64,000 bases of DNA from Patiria miniata (GCF_015706575.1 NW_024037063.1:16430927-16494926); one strand, 5' to 3'. Positions 12,001 through 23,137 are shown, counted from the first letter of the stretch. Notes: generated by a model not told the origin, from the letters alone. A program made the numbers and translations.

Positions 12001-15000
12001 AGATATACAGTAGCAGCGGTATATGGGGCTTGCCCTGCACTCCTCACAACAGGTCGACAGTAAGAAATCAGCAAAGTTGTTCCATTCACCCTTCTGAATC
12101 TGCAAAAGCATCAAACACTGTCTTGAGATCTCGAATTTCATGCGGAGTAAGCTGCTGGAAGGCCTTGGTTGAGATCTTGCAGCCCATAAATTCCTTGGTG
12201 TTTAAATCAACCTTTTCTCCAGTCAGTACTGATTTCAACTGAAAAAAAAACAACAGCAAGCCTTAACCAACTATATTATGGTCGAAGGAAATATTATCCT
12301 CTTAATATTGCAGTCGCTTTCCTAATTCCAGATCGTTTGAAATAAAAAACTACCTCTTTTGAATTGGTCTCCAATACTTTTTTTTCTAACAAAGTGCGTT
12401 TTGAAAAGGAACATGTTGGCCAGACTTCCTACTCGCACTTTGACATGTTTGGACGGTTTGTAGAAAATCACGGGAGCCACGAATCAACGATAAATTTTCT
12501 CCTCGGTGCATCACTCCGACCATGTGATTTCGAATATTTTGTTCGTACTCGACAGTTGTATAAACACTTGCATCAAATGTTTGTTGAATCGAAATAAGTT
12601 GTAGAGTCTCTAATATTAAAATATTTGCCAACAAGTGACAGTATGTTTTTGCCTCGTTCTGGAACGCGTGTGCATGTAGGACCAAACTTCAAGTGCATTA
12701 ATCAATTTCATGTGAATTAGGCCTGTGATTGGTCAAAGGTTTTCAGTCTGTGCGTGTTCGTGCATTCACGCTGTAGACCAAAGTTTCAAAATCATTCACG
12801 CTTACTCTCTTTTTTTTTAAATTGCTGGAATTCTCTTGAATGAACAGTTTTTTGAAAAATTATATAGGCCTAATACTTTATCAAAATATGTGCTTGATTC
12901 GGTGGGGTTCTGAATGAAAAATCAATTTCTCACATATTTTTTTTTTGCGTGAAGCAGTTTTCGATTGATTCAGAACTGATTAAGCCAATCCGGAACTCGG
13001 AAAAGTGGCATCAGTACTTTTGACGTCGCAAAGTCAAAATAAGAAGAGCTTAAATGTGGAAAATTATTTTATACTAGTATCGCCATCACTCAAGGCGGGG
13101 GGAAGGGAGGTGGAACGGTGGGGCGCCCCCAGCGGGGAACGTGTCTCATTTCCTTCATTGACAGCAGCGCGCACACATCGCGGGCAAGCAAACCCATTGT
13201 ATTGTATACAACGCTGTCCCCACACCTCTCACACACGAAGCCTGCACACAGAGCTAGATAGCCACCGTAGCTAGCTACAGCACGCCGGGCCCTACAACAC
13301 TGTCTGTACACCACTCACATACGGAGCCTGCACACAGAGCTAGATAGCTACCGTAGCTAGCTACAGCACGCCGGGCCCTACAACACTGTCTGTACACCAC
13401 TCACATACGGAGCCTGTACACAGAGCTAGATAGCCACCGTAGCTAGCTACAGCGCGCCGGGCCCTACAACACTGTCTGTACACCACTCACATACGGAGCC
13501 TGTACACAGAGCTAGATAGCCACCGTAGCTAGCTACAGCACGCCGGGCCCTACAACACTGTCTGTACACCACTCACATACGGAGCCTGCACACAGAGCTA
13601 GATAGCCACCGTAGCTAGCTACAGCTCGCCGGGCCCTACAACACTGTCTGTATACCACTCACATACGGAGCCTGTACACAGAGCTAGATAGCCACCGTAG
13701 CTAGCTACAGCGCGCCGGTCCCTACAACACTGTCTGTACACCACTCACATACGGAGCCTGCACACAGAGCTAGATAGCCACCGTAGCTAGCTACAGCGCG
13801 CCGGTCCCTACAACACTGTCTGTACACCACTCACATACGTAGCCTGTACACAGAGCTAGATAGCCACCGTAGCTAGCTACAGCGCGCCGGGCCCTACAAC
13901 ACTGTCTGTACACCACTCACATACGGAGCCTGTACACAGAGCTAGATACATGTAGCTATTGTAGCTACAGCGCACCGTGCCCTGCATGCTTTTCGAAACA
14001 CCGCGATATCGTATTACAATGCTCAATGGTTGACAACGCACATGGGTTTTTTTGAAACCTTGGCTTCGTCTTTGGCTACGGCTTTGCCTCTGAATTTTGA
14101 ACCACTGACCAATTTGTTTCCACCGTGGTGTTATAATTATTTAATTGTATCTGTATGTGTTTTGTGTGTTTTTATGACTGGGAAGCAAATTGTCATGTTT
14201 TCATGATGAATAAATAAAATGAAATGAAATGAAATGAGATGCAAACCAAACGGAATTTTCCAACCCTTGGTTTTGTATCAACCGACTAACAATTCTTGAA
14301 GCATTAACGTGCAGTGTCAGGCACCACCATCTAACTGGAGTCCCCGGAGTTGCCTGCCGGAGGCCTTAACTTTTTTAAAGCGGAACGAATCCCGAGTTTT
14401 GAAAGACCCATAGACAGTCACCACGCAAACACGCCGAGCCAGTCGAATTCCTAGTTACGAACAACGTTATCGCTTATTCGTTGAGCCAGAAACCAGACCG
14501 TGATACAGCTACAAAAATGTTGGAACCATTTTGATTTTCGCCATGTTCATAAATTTGGCCAAAAAACGGTCATGTTGAACTGAGTGATTTCCTTCAAACG
14601 ACTCTGGAGTAAAGATGAAACCTTTGATGATTCTTTCAAGGAATAAAAACGAAATGTTAAAAAAGTGTTTCCACAAAAATGATTGTTTTTGTGAGGGGAT
14701 TATAGGGGCATCATTGAAGGTGTTACTATACACAGTAAGCGCATTGACCACGTGTCGGCGTACAGGATTCACTGCACGATAGAACAAAGCAAATACAGAT
14801 TCTTTTCTATAATTGGTCTTTCAATACTAGACTAATATACACATTCGGTATAGAACAAGTGCTTGAATTATGCCTGCAGAAACCATACAAATAATGACTA
14901 TAAAGGGATATTTCTATTAATTATCACCATTTTGCACACCCCTGTTTTACGAATGGAAAAGGCACACAGACCATCGTTCGCGCTCTTCTCAGGGCCCCCC

Positions 15001-15669
15001 TTTGCCCCCCTCCCCCCCCCCCCCCCCCCGCGACTCTCAAGGTAAACTTTTTAACCAATGTCACTTGAATTTGTGGATTAGTTGAGCAAAAAGCAGACTG
15101 AATAATGATTGCGATCCGGAACTTGGAAAACGACTGTATTTTAAGAATAATGCTTCTACACAATACACAACCTTCCTGAACAACATATGTACATGAAGTC
15201 ATAACATTTTTGCCCTTTCCGGAAAAGCCTTTGTTTTTGTTTTGATTTTTACTTTTTTGTTTACTGCTTTTTGTTCTTATTCTTTCTCAACTCAAATCCC
15301 ATTCAGACTTTGTACATGTTTCATTCTTGATGCCACTTCTTTGTGTTTGGAATCATCTATTAAATAGTTCACTTAGATACCATGTTGAATATTGGCAAGC
15401 TTCATTTTGTGGAAAGAGGCCAGGGTTTTGATCATGAGGGAAATTATGGGGTAAAACAGCGATGAAAAAAACCTGCATTACCCGACCAAAAACATACTTT
15501 CTTTCAAAACCATGAATTAATCTGATGAGAAATCATTAGGGAATTACGGTACCTTCTGCTGGTATGACACTGCGGGCCTAGCCTCTGTTGCTTCGGATGA
15601 TGTGGAATCACTGATGTTCCCATTCCCATCCGTTTTACTTCTTTTCTTCTTGACTTTCGTGGAAGACAT
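6099..15669 (-). CDS. Centrin-like EF-hand calcium-binding protein (five exons)
   Basis: Exons, 5' to 3' on the minus strand: 15553-15669, 12090-12238, 11424-11531, 8796-8899, 6099-6271. All introns are GT-AG and the 651-nt coding sequence stays in frame, giving 216 residues. The start ATG has A at -3. Residues 1-39 are a basic, Ser/Thr-rich tail (KVKKKRSK), variable in centrins. EF-hand 1 (about 82-93) is degenerate. EF-hand 2 loop 120-131 (D-L-D-R-S-G-T-I...E) and EF-hand 4 loop 194-205 (D-R-N-G-D...E) look functional. EF-hand 3 loop 158-169 has Asn in place of the final acidic residue. MRALGF and the C-terminal MLKTNLF resemble centrin signatures (MRALGF, MKKTSLY). By family, it is a calcium-responsive protein of centrioles, basal bodies and contractile fibres. 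It could be a centrin paralogue rather than canonical CETN1/2. LINEs and a minisatellite fill the introns. Confidence 0.9.
7400..8090 (+). mobile_element. LINE fragment: reverse transcriptase C-terminal region
   Basis: The frame at 7389-7763 encodes a typical non-LTR retrotransposon C-terminal segment: HVRPLMEYSSVVWDP, then VQRRAARFVLNRY, SSV..ML and the GDRHTIARLTMFYKIHRGL block. Sequence further on (to about 8090) fits the end of the ORF and a 3' tail ending in ATTC-type repeats. It is 5' truncated: no endonuclease or catalytic FADD motif is present. It sits antisense in the last intron of the centrin-like gene. Confidence 0.8.
9034..11372 (-). mobile_element. LINE B, 5'-truncated Jockey/I-group-like non-LTR retrotransposon
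   Basis: Minus-strand reverse transcriptase pieces run in order: TWQKVNKVLGNCSDGKEI near 11370-11310; then RIVYNRLSKFLSKNNAFFP, FGFHPGHSTDMAL and GIFVDLSKAFDTIDHNIL at 10930-10720; a DNTTVTFS block near 10500 in the FADD position; and a C-terminal NYSNIVWA...LITIQKRAIRI block at 9900-9830. The 3' end is an (AATG)n tail at about 9034-9063. Several frame changes make it dead. It lies in the same orientation as the centrin-like gene, and its 5' end is only about 50 bp from the exon 3 splice donor. A 104-bp duplication interrupts it (9863-10280). Confidence 0.85.
9863..10280. repeat. 104-bp direct duplication flanking a G-rich insert, inside LINE B
   Basis: Positions 9863-9966 and 10177-10280 are direct copies with one visible mismatch (aaaactgacg versus aaaaccgacg). 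Between them is about 210 bp of non-LINE sequence containing a run of about 13 G. The near identity says the duplication is young compared with the LINE it interrupts. Confidence 0.85.
13207..13978. repeat. 86-bp minisatellite, about nine copies
   Basis: A GC-rich unit of 86 bp (marker phrase acggagcctg at 13321, 13407, 13493, 13579, 13665, 13751, 13923) repeats with very few differences. Each unit contains the self-complementary tagctagcta core and a cgccgggccc block. It lies in intron 1 of the centrin-like gene. Confidence 0.95.
14208..14240. repeat. (AAATG)n microsatellite, possible retroposon 3' tail
   Basis: Repeats of aaatg follow gaataaat. The preceding 100 bp (tttaattgtatctgtatg...) may be the 3' tail of a retroposon whose body is not recognisable. 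Confidence 0.6.
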
Positions 15670-15928
15670 TGTCAGGCAGTTTTAATAGTTCAACGTCAGA
15701 ATAGAATACTTTTACAAGTGCAACGACAGCAGCACCACCCGCGGCGTCACTGGACCAATGGAATGTATGTAGGCCTTTTGTTAATCGTGTACTGTAACGA
15801 TTAAAAAAAACATGGAAAAAAATGGTCACACACTATTTTGTCATAGCTATTATCCGTGGGAAAGAATATTGCAAAAATGTTGCAACCCAATGCCACTTTT
15901 TTCTTCATAATAATTTTACTATCTCAAT

Positions 15929-16694
15929 TCACCCCTAGAACTATGGGTATTACACGTAATACCCATAGGTAGGCATATCAACGCGAACATGCTGTATACT
16001 CTACGAATAATATACAATCAACCTGGAAGTGAGTTTTGGAGCGACCGCTGTATATATGTATCCCAAGACTATGCCCAGTTAGTTCTTGACATACTCGCAT
16101 TCATTTCGCTAACAAGTATAAGGGTTGAATCGATCCCGATGGTGCAAAAAAATGATGAAAAACAGTCCCATTTCCGTACCGAAGCTACAGTTTGAGTTTT
16201 AAGTTTTAACGTGCACGCAAAGCGTTGTTGGCGTGACGTCAGAGTCTTTTGGTCTGGGAACCGACCACAGACACCGTCTTTATAGTGCGCGAGGCACCTC
16301 CTGATTGGCTTGTCAGACGTCACCCTCGATATGCGCTATAGATGGTGTATGTGGTCGGTTCCCAGACCAAAAGACTCTGACTATTCTGACGTCACGCCAA
16401 CAACGCTTCGCATGCACGTTAAAGCGTTAAAACTGAAAACTGTAGCTTCGGTACGGAAATGGGACTGTTTTTTTCATCACTTTCTTGCACCATCGGAATC
16501 GATTCAACCCTTATACTTGTTAGCGAAATGAATGCGAGTATGTCAAGAAGTACTGGGCATAGTCTTGGGATACAAATATACAGCGGTCGCTCAAAAACTC
16601 ACTTCCGGATTGATTGTATATTATTCATACAGCATGTTTGCGTTGATATGCCTACCTATGGAGTATGGGTATTACATGTACTACCGTAGGGGTA
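15929..16694. mobile_element. Foldback element with 330-bp arms and 8-bp target duplication
   Basis: Left and right halves are inverted copies meeting near 16290-16330 (for example cgaccgctgtatat at left and atatacagcggtcg at right). The flanks share ATCTCAAT (15921-15928 and 16695-16702). Open frames in the arms mirror each other and are not genes. It lies just upstream of the centrin-like start codon (15669), so it may overlap that gene's promoter region. Confidence 0.8.
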
Positions 16695-16799
16695 ATCTCA
16701 ATGAAGGTAATTCATTGCAAAAATGATGATATTTATTTTAAGACATGAATCTGGGACTGAGAAATATTTCCAATTTTGTTAGGAAATAGGGCCTACTTC

Positions 16800-17331
16800 A
16801 GTCCCACTAACTGGGGCACTAGAACTCCTTTTTTAACTTTGGGAAGTTGGTCTGTCATACTAGCGTCCCACTACAGAAGCATTCTCAATGTTTCAATTGC
16901 CTTGCCATGAAACAGTCCTTGGTGCATCCCCCGATCTACACGCGGAGTTTGTTTTCTGACTCGGGTCACGGTTGTGTCCCCTGCGTCAGTGCATTGACAA
17001 TGCGCTGCAAAAAAACAGCCACAACATTCTTGAATGATCGCTGTATGATGTCTGTGGTTGAATATCACGGATTTGCAACCCCCAAAATAATTGTGAGTAT
17101 CACTGAAGCCCCATTACTTCGTCTTTGACATGTCATGCATGTGGAGAAGCCAGTCATGCCAGTAGGTGCTTTCAAAGTATTTTTGTCAAGTATTTTACGT
17201 GATTTTTGGCAACTTTTATGGTGAACTTTGGAAATTGCAACATTAAGAATACCTCAAAATGGGACGCTAGTACGACGGACCAACATCCCAAACGTCAAAA
17301 AAGGAGTTCTAGCACCCAAAATAGTGGGACT
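16800..17331. mobile_element. MITE with 70-bp inverted ends (AGTCCCACTA...)
   Basis: The ends AGTCCCACTA and TAGTGGGACT are the start of imperfect inverted repeats of about 70 bp that share ctagaactccttttt and actagcgtccca. The interior (about 16880-17260) is unrelated non-coding sequence. I found no target duplication, so the superfamily is open. Confidence 0.7.
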
Positions 17332-17482
17332 AGGACTAGGCTTACTTAAAAAAAATTCGTCACTCTCCGTAGACTTTGTATACAACCGCCGAAGTAGCGT
17401 CAGGGTTGCAACATTCTTTCCCAAATGCAGTCATGGACGTTGAAAAGTGCATGTTTATTTTTTTGATGTTTCGTTGAAGCTT

Positions 17483-17716
17483 TTCATAAGATGGAATATT
17501 TGTGCGTCGGGGTGATGTAAATCAAATTAGGTTTTGCCCTTCAGCCAACTGATCCCGTTAGCTTGGTGGTCGAGTGGTAAGACATCTGCACTAGAAAGCA
17601 GGAGGTCGTGGGTTCGAGTCACACCCGAGTGATTTTTTTCCAATTTTCACTCGGGAGGTAACACACTGAGTATACAGTGTTTATACATTGGTGAAGGGCA
17701 AAACCTAATTTGATCA
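17483..17716 (+). mobile_element. tRNA-derived SINE, copy 2
   Basis: A 234-bp copy of the family at 2649-2987 lies in the opposite orientation, flanked by the 9-bp repeat TTGAAGCTT (17474-17482, 17717-17725). The tRNA-like part (about 17571-17632) has TGGTCGAGTGGTAAG, loop CTAGAAA and GGTTCGAGTC. The two ends are complementary (AATTAGGTTTTGCCCTTC near the left, GAAGGGCAAAACCTAATT at the right). This copy lacks the long hairpin of copy 1. Confidence 0.8.
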
Positions 17717-17734
17717 TTGAAGCTTGAAAAAAAA

Positions 17735-19440
17735 CCCGACATGTTACAAAATCGTCCTGGCTGATATCTCCATCAAAACTGTTCCTGTTTCAAAACCACC
17801 GAGGAGGATCTTGAAGTGGAAAAGTGTGGAGGAAGCGGATTTTCAAGTGGCTGCAGCAGAAATGAGGGAAGATTTCTTTCAAGCCAACCCAGATAAAAAA
17901 AACAACTGAATCAAATTGGACCTTCTTCAGGGATGGGCTAAACAACATTGTTAAAAAATAAGTGCCGCAGAAGTTTGTGAAAGAGAAAATTAGGCCACGA
18001 TGGTTGTCAACTCATCTTTTGCGTCTCACTAGGACAAAAACAGAGATTTTATGTCCGTGCAAAGAAATCTGGCAAACAATCCGATTGGGAAAAGTTCAAA
18101 TCCATCCGCAGATATGTGGACAGTGAACTCCGTAAAGCTCATCGTGCCCATGTGGAAGCTATGACATCTACTGATGACCCCAAGAAATTTGGGCAATATA
18201 TCAAATCACAGCATAGTAATAATTCTGGCGTTCAGGTCCTCAAGGTTAACGATGTTGACATAACTGGGGACGAGGAGAAAGCCGAGGCTCTAGCTAATCA
18301 ATTCAGTAGCATCTTTACCAGAGAGGAGGTGTCGCAGCTACCATGCTTGCCTGACAGAAGTTACCCTGACATGCCTGTCATAAAAGTGTCAGTGGGAGGT
18401 GTTCTGAAACTGATTAAATCTCCAAAGCAGCTGGGCCAGACCAAATATCAAATAGAGCCCTCAAACTGGCTGCGGATGAAATTCCCCCATTTTGCGCACA
18501 TCTTCCAACAATCTTTGGGACCGCACTTGTTCCTCCTTTTTATCAACGACATTCAATCAGCTGTGAGGGGCGTTACCAGGCTATTTGCTGACAACTGCCT
18601 CATATACCATCAGATCAACTCCGATGAAGATTAGAAATTGCTGCAGGCCGACCTCGACAACCTCATTGGATGGGCTACTACGTAAGGTATGTGATTTTCT
18701 CGTAAACACAACCTTGGTGAACCTGCCTATGAGATGGGTGGAGTGGGTCTTGAAGCAACTAAGGAATTCACATACCTGGGCATAAAAATCCAAAATGATG
18801 GGAAAATCAGACACAGCATGCTGTTACCAAGGCAACGAGAGTCCTCAACTTCTTCAAAACGAAATTTCTACATGAGCTCTAAAAATGTAAAGGAAAGGTT
18901 ATATTTCACACTTGTCCGGCCACTTTTAGTCTTAGAATATGGTGTAGCAGCATGGAACCCTTATAAAATCAGTCATCAGTCTAGGATAGAGAACATTCAG
19001 CGCAGAGCTGCACGCTTTGTTCGTGGAGATGACACCAGACAAAGTAGTGTCTCCAACATGTTATCGTCTCTTGGAAGTTGGATGGGAGAAGTTAACTGAC
19101 AGAAGGAAACCCACCAGATGACTCAACTCTACAAGATCATCACTCACACCATTGACATTGATGCTTCAGACTATCTTCAACCAAAAATGCAGAGATCCAG
19201 GAGGGGGAACAACAACCAATTCAACATAGTACAAACATCCTCAACTGCATTCAAGAACTCATTTTTTTCCCCCAAGGACAATTAAATTATGGAATGACCT
19301 GCCCCAACATAGCTTGAGTAACTCCAGCTCTAATGCCTATCTAATGCGATAGGCATTAGAGCTGGATTACTCCCAAGCTAGAGTTACTCAAGCTAGCCCC
19401 AACACATCCCTGACTCTTTGACGCACAAGACCTCTTAGGG
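17735..19440 (+). mobile_element. LINE C, internally deleted CR1/L2-group fragment
   Basis: Frames at 17724-17909, 18116-18634 and 18734-19099 give LINE blocks in order: PPRRILKWKSVEEADF, RKAHRAHVEAMTSTDDPKKF, ANQFSSIFTREE, then LFLLFINDIQSAVRG with TRLFADNCLIY (FADD changed to FADN), YLGIKIQND, FTLVRPLL and IQRRAARFV. The central fingers/palm part between VLKLIKSPKQLG and LFLLFIND is missing. It resembles LINE D at 25837-31165. An 86-bp foldback element interrupts its 3' part at 19310-19395. Confidence 0.85.
19310..19395. mobile_element. 86-bp miniature foldback with 9-bp target duplication
   Basis: The ends TAGCTTGAGTAACTC and GAGTTACTCAAGCTA are exact inverses, and the interior is itself a hairpin (cagctctaatgcctatc / gataggcattagagctg). 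It is flanked by GCCCCAACA on both sides (19301-19309, 19396-19404); removing the element and one duplicate restores the LINE C sequence. A 9-bp duplication suggests a Mutator-like transposase. Confidence 0.85.
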
Positions 19441-19444
19441 ACAG

Positions 19445-20485
19445 TATAGGTTTTCCCGGCTATTTTGACACTTGTATCACACGAATTCCCTATATCGATA
19501 CTTTAATTTTGTCCGCGAACATCCCCATGCTCAATTCTCAATTTGAATTTCAAAAAGCCACCACTAGATTTCATTTAACGTTCAGTATAATTCAAATTGT
19601 TAGCATTCCGATTCGCCCAAAATCTTTGAAAATCGTCTCGTGAAGCAATCGGCATTGAATTGAAAAAGCAAATTCGTTTTTTGTCATTCGTTTTAATGTT
19701 TTTGTCGTTACATTTCGTCTCTGCTGACTTAAAACGTTACGATTAAAAATGTGCCCAAACTTTGGACTTGTTTGCGCATTAATTAAATTTTAATTGTTAA
19801 GGTTTTGAGTTTTCTTTGACAATTAACATTGAACTTAGAAATTGAACTTTCACAATATGCTCTTTGCTTTATACTAGCATATGGAAATTAAGCATTAAGA
19901 TCAAACACCTTCGTAATGTTGCTCTTTGATATATGTTTATGAATAAAACAACAGAAATAAGGTATGATGTCTATCAAAGAACATTAAGAAGGTCTTTGAA
20001 CTGAATGCTTAGTGTCCATGCCATAAGTGCATATTATGAAATGTCAATTCTTGACTCTAATGTTAATTGTGAAACACAGAAATAAAAATTCATACCTTAC
20101 AGCTAACTACTTTTATTTATACATATAAGGAAATATATGTTGAATTATCATTGTTTTAATACGCATAATTCTTCAAATAAGTCTAAAGATCGGGCGCATT
20201 TTCTAATCGTATACGATTTACGTCACCAGGGATGAAATGTAATGACAACATGAAAACGAATGAGAAAAAACGAATTTGCTTTGTCAATTTAACGCCGATT
20301 GCTTCATGAGACGAATTTCAAAGACTTTGGACGAATTGGAATGCTAACAGTTTGAATTATACTGAACCTTAAATGAAATCTAGTGGTGGCTTTTTGAAAT
20401 TCAAATTGAGAATTGAGCTTGGATTAAAGTATCGATATAGGGAATTCGTGTGATACAAGTGTAAAAATAACCGGGAAAACCTATA
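19445..20485. mobile_element. 1-kb long-inverted-repeat element
   Basis: The ends TATAGGTTTTCCCGG and CCGGGAAAACCTATA continue into inverted arms of more than 200 bp that share aaagccaccactagattt and cgattgcttc-type text. A second inverted pair lies further inside (about 19870-20030). No coding frame was recognised and no target duplication found. Confidence 0.75.
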
Positions 20486-20693
20486 TTACAACTACTCCTA
20501 GAACTATGAGGCTCCACGTAGTGGAGGCTCCACGTAGTGGAGCCTCATAGGCAGATTACCCCGCTAAACTGTTTGCTATACAAAACACCAACTAAGTACA
20601 AAAACATCCATCCCAACCAAGCTTTTCCCCACAGAACCGCTGCACAGTTTGCCCCTAAACTCCGTACAATACCTCATGACATACTACTCCGTG

Positions 20694-21064
20694 GTGCACC
20701 AAACAAACATCGGTGGATTCTGTCGGTTTTTCGGCAAAAATGATGAAAAATATGCCCTTTCCGCACTGAGCCAACCTGACACTTGAAACGTGCACGCGCG
20801 CAGAATGATCGCAGTCATTTTCGGTTCGATCGCTCGGAGCACGCCGTGGGGGTACGTACTTGCACTTGTACGCATGCGCATATTATCGTTCCGCTCCTAC
20901 CGTACCCCCCGCGGCGCGCTCTGAGCGATCGAACCAAAAATGACTATGATCGTTATGCGCGCGTGCACGTTTCAAGTGTCAGGTTGGCTCAGTGCGGAAA
21001 GGGCATATTTTTCATCATTTTTGCCGAAAAACCGACAGAATCCTCCGATGTTTGTTTGGTGCAC
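20694..21064. repeat. 370-bp palindrome (nested)
   Basis: Starts GTGCACCAAACAAACAT and ends in the inverse. Arms of about 175 bp contain GC-rich ttcgatcgctc text. Open frames across it are mirror images and are not genes. Confidence 0.75.
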
Positions 21065-21068
21065 ATAA

Positions 21069-22049
21069 GGCCCCCCCAAAAAATAGTTCTGCTTCCGGTT
21101 ACCCGACCGACCCTATTTTTAGGCTGCGACCCTAAACATTTTATCGGCAATTCCAACAACAAAAAAATTCACAAAATATTTTGTATCACAAAATACCTCT
21201 CAACAACCCTTTTGCATCCAAAAATGCTTGTATTTATTTGTTTTCTTACTTACATTCGCTTTTTTCAAAAGAAACCTCCGTTATTACAAATTCGCTTCGC
21301 GATATAACTTCTTCGCAATCCGATGTCACGCACGGTGACTATAATCACGTGGCGACGACTGGTTCCCACCGCGCCGCGCAGGGGCCAATTTAGAAGACAT
21401 AATGAAAATGCGGTAACCAGTCCATAGCTAGCTATGTGACCGATAGCGCGCTATCAGTACAGTGCAGGCCACTGTCAACTGGTCGGATTCGACATCGTAA
21501 AAATGCCAAGAAAACACCGATGGAGAAAGAACATTTTTGCAAGTTAATTTACAGAATTGATCTAGCTTGTCTGTGTATGTATTTTCTGTGTTCAAAAGTT
21601 CATTTTGAGATCGCACTACTCGTATTTGGAGTGATACATGCCGCGTGTTTCCCGAAATTGTTGCCCGTAAAAACAGGTCTGTCGGCCCATGGTGGGCCGC
21701 TCGCCACACACGCACGCATCACACACCTCGGAGTTTTGGCCAGCTCCCCGCGTCTTGACTAGCGTTGTGCATATGGTGCGAACGGCCTGAGTTTTCCATT
21801 ATTTTTTGAAATTATCGAACGTAAATATATTGACAATAATTAAAGGTAGGTTTTACTCACTTTTTGTTGCCATTTCGTGTAAAGCTTTCATAGTGCAATA
21901 GAAATAGTTCAGGCTAAAACGTCGCATATAATTGAATACCCCATTCAATCTGCATAAACAAAATTGGCAAAAAAAAAAACAATTTCCAACCGACCGACCC
22001 TATTTTTGAAAGGCATGTAATCGGAAGCAGAACTATTTTTTTTTTGGCC
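21069..22049. mobile_element. PIF/Harbinger-like MITE, 981 bp (TAA target)
   Basis: Begins GGCC followed by a C/A run and AATAGTTCTGCTTCCG, and ends in the inverse, CGGAAGCAGAACTATT followed by a T run and GGCC. It is flanked by TAA (21066-21068, 22050-22052). TAA/TTA targets fit PIF/Harbinger. Its GGCC-A-run termini resemble those of the smaller elements at 27217 and 39827. No transposase frame was recognised. Confidence 0.75.
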
Positions 22050-22255
22050 TAACGTGAGTATGTCATGAGGTATTGTACGGAGTTTAGGGGCAAACTGTGC
22101 TGCGGTTCTGTGGGAAAAAGCTTGGTTGGGATGGACTTTTTTGTACTTAGTTGGTGTTTTGTATAGCAAACAGTTTAGCGGGGTAATCTGCCTATGAGTA
22201 TGACATGAGGCTCCACTACGTGGAGCCTCATGTCACTTCTAACCACATCGTGACC

Positions 22256-23137
22256 TAGCTCTACTGAGTGGAGCGCTGAATTACGGGTACCCCTCCATAC
22301 TAGCGCTCCATCGATTCGCCATACTTTGGTAGCACCATCACAGTAGCATAGTCAAAAACCCACGCGAGGACAAAAAGACCCCAAAAAAACGGTAAAAAGA
22401 TTACAAATGAGAGAGACAGTTATCCTGGATTGATCTATACATTCTGGACATTCCATGAGACCCCTTATATTGTTCCCAAACAGAAAACATTTTGGAAAAA
22501 AACAGGAAAATAGTCTGAAAACTTACAGTTCAATGTGTTTGCATGGAGGTTCAGTTCTTGAATTAGCTTGTCGCTGAGGGCGTCTGATGTGACGTCACCG
22601 TCGTTGCTCGATCGCGAAGAAAAACAAGTCGCGCTTTATCTGCGACTGTTTTGTGTAATAATACGTGCTCCTTGGGTGTGTTCAAAGCCCATACTGTCGT
22701 ACGGCGCGGCGCGGATCGGAGCACGTATTATTACACGAAACAGTCGCTGATAAAGCACGACTTGTTTTTCTTCGCGATCGATCGAGCAACGACGGTGACG
22801 TCACGTCAGACGCCCTCAGCGACAAGCTAATTCAAGAACTGAACCTCCATGCAAACACATTGAACTGTAAGTTTTCAGACTATTTTCCTGTTTTTTTCCA
22901 AAATGTTCGCTGTTTGGGAACAATATAAGGGGTCTCATGGGATGTCAAGAATGTATAGATCAATCCAGGATAACTGTCTCTCTCATCTGTAATCTCTTTA
23001 CCGGTTTTTTGGGGTCTTTTTGTCCTCGCGTGGGTTTTTGACTATGCTACTGTGATGGTGCTACCAAAGTATGGTGAATCGGTGGAGCGCTAGTATGGAG
23101 GGGTACCCGTAATTCAGCGCTCCACTCAGTAGAGCTA
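22256..23137. mobile_element. Mutator-like foldback element, 882 bp, 9-bp target duplication
   Basis: Near-perfect inverted arms of about 420 bp (TAGCTCTACTGAG... and ...CTCAGTAGAGCTA) are separated by a short loop near 22680-22715. The flanking 9-bp repeat ATCGTGACC (22247-22255, 23138-23146) is exact. Long inverted ends with 9-bp duplications are the mark of Mutator-like elements. No gene was seen inside. Confidence 0.88.

Larger units (their letters stand above)
20506..22231. mobile_element. Long-inverted-repeat element with hairpin termini, containing two nested elements
   Basis: Each end is a small hairpin (ATGAGGCTCCAC...GTGGAGCCTCAT). Inward of it run inverted arms of about 160 bp (ctgtttgctatacaaaacac... 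at left, inverse at 22060-22190). The loop between the arms is occupied by the palindrome 20694-21064 and the TAA-flanked element 21069-22049. The left end shows the terminal hairpin partly duplicated. Confidence 0.7.

Noticed and set aside
16069-16689. Overlapping frames in both arms of the 16-kb foldback
   Set aside because: They are mirror images created by the inverted repeat.
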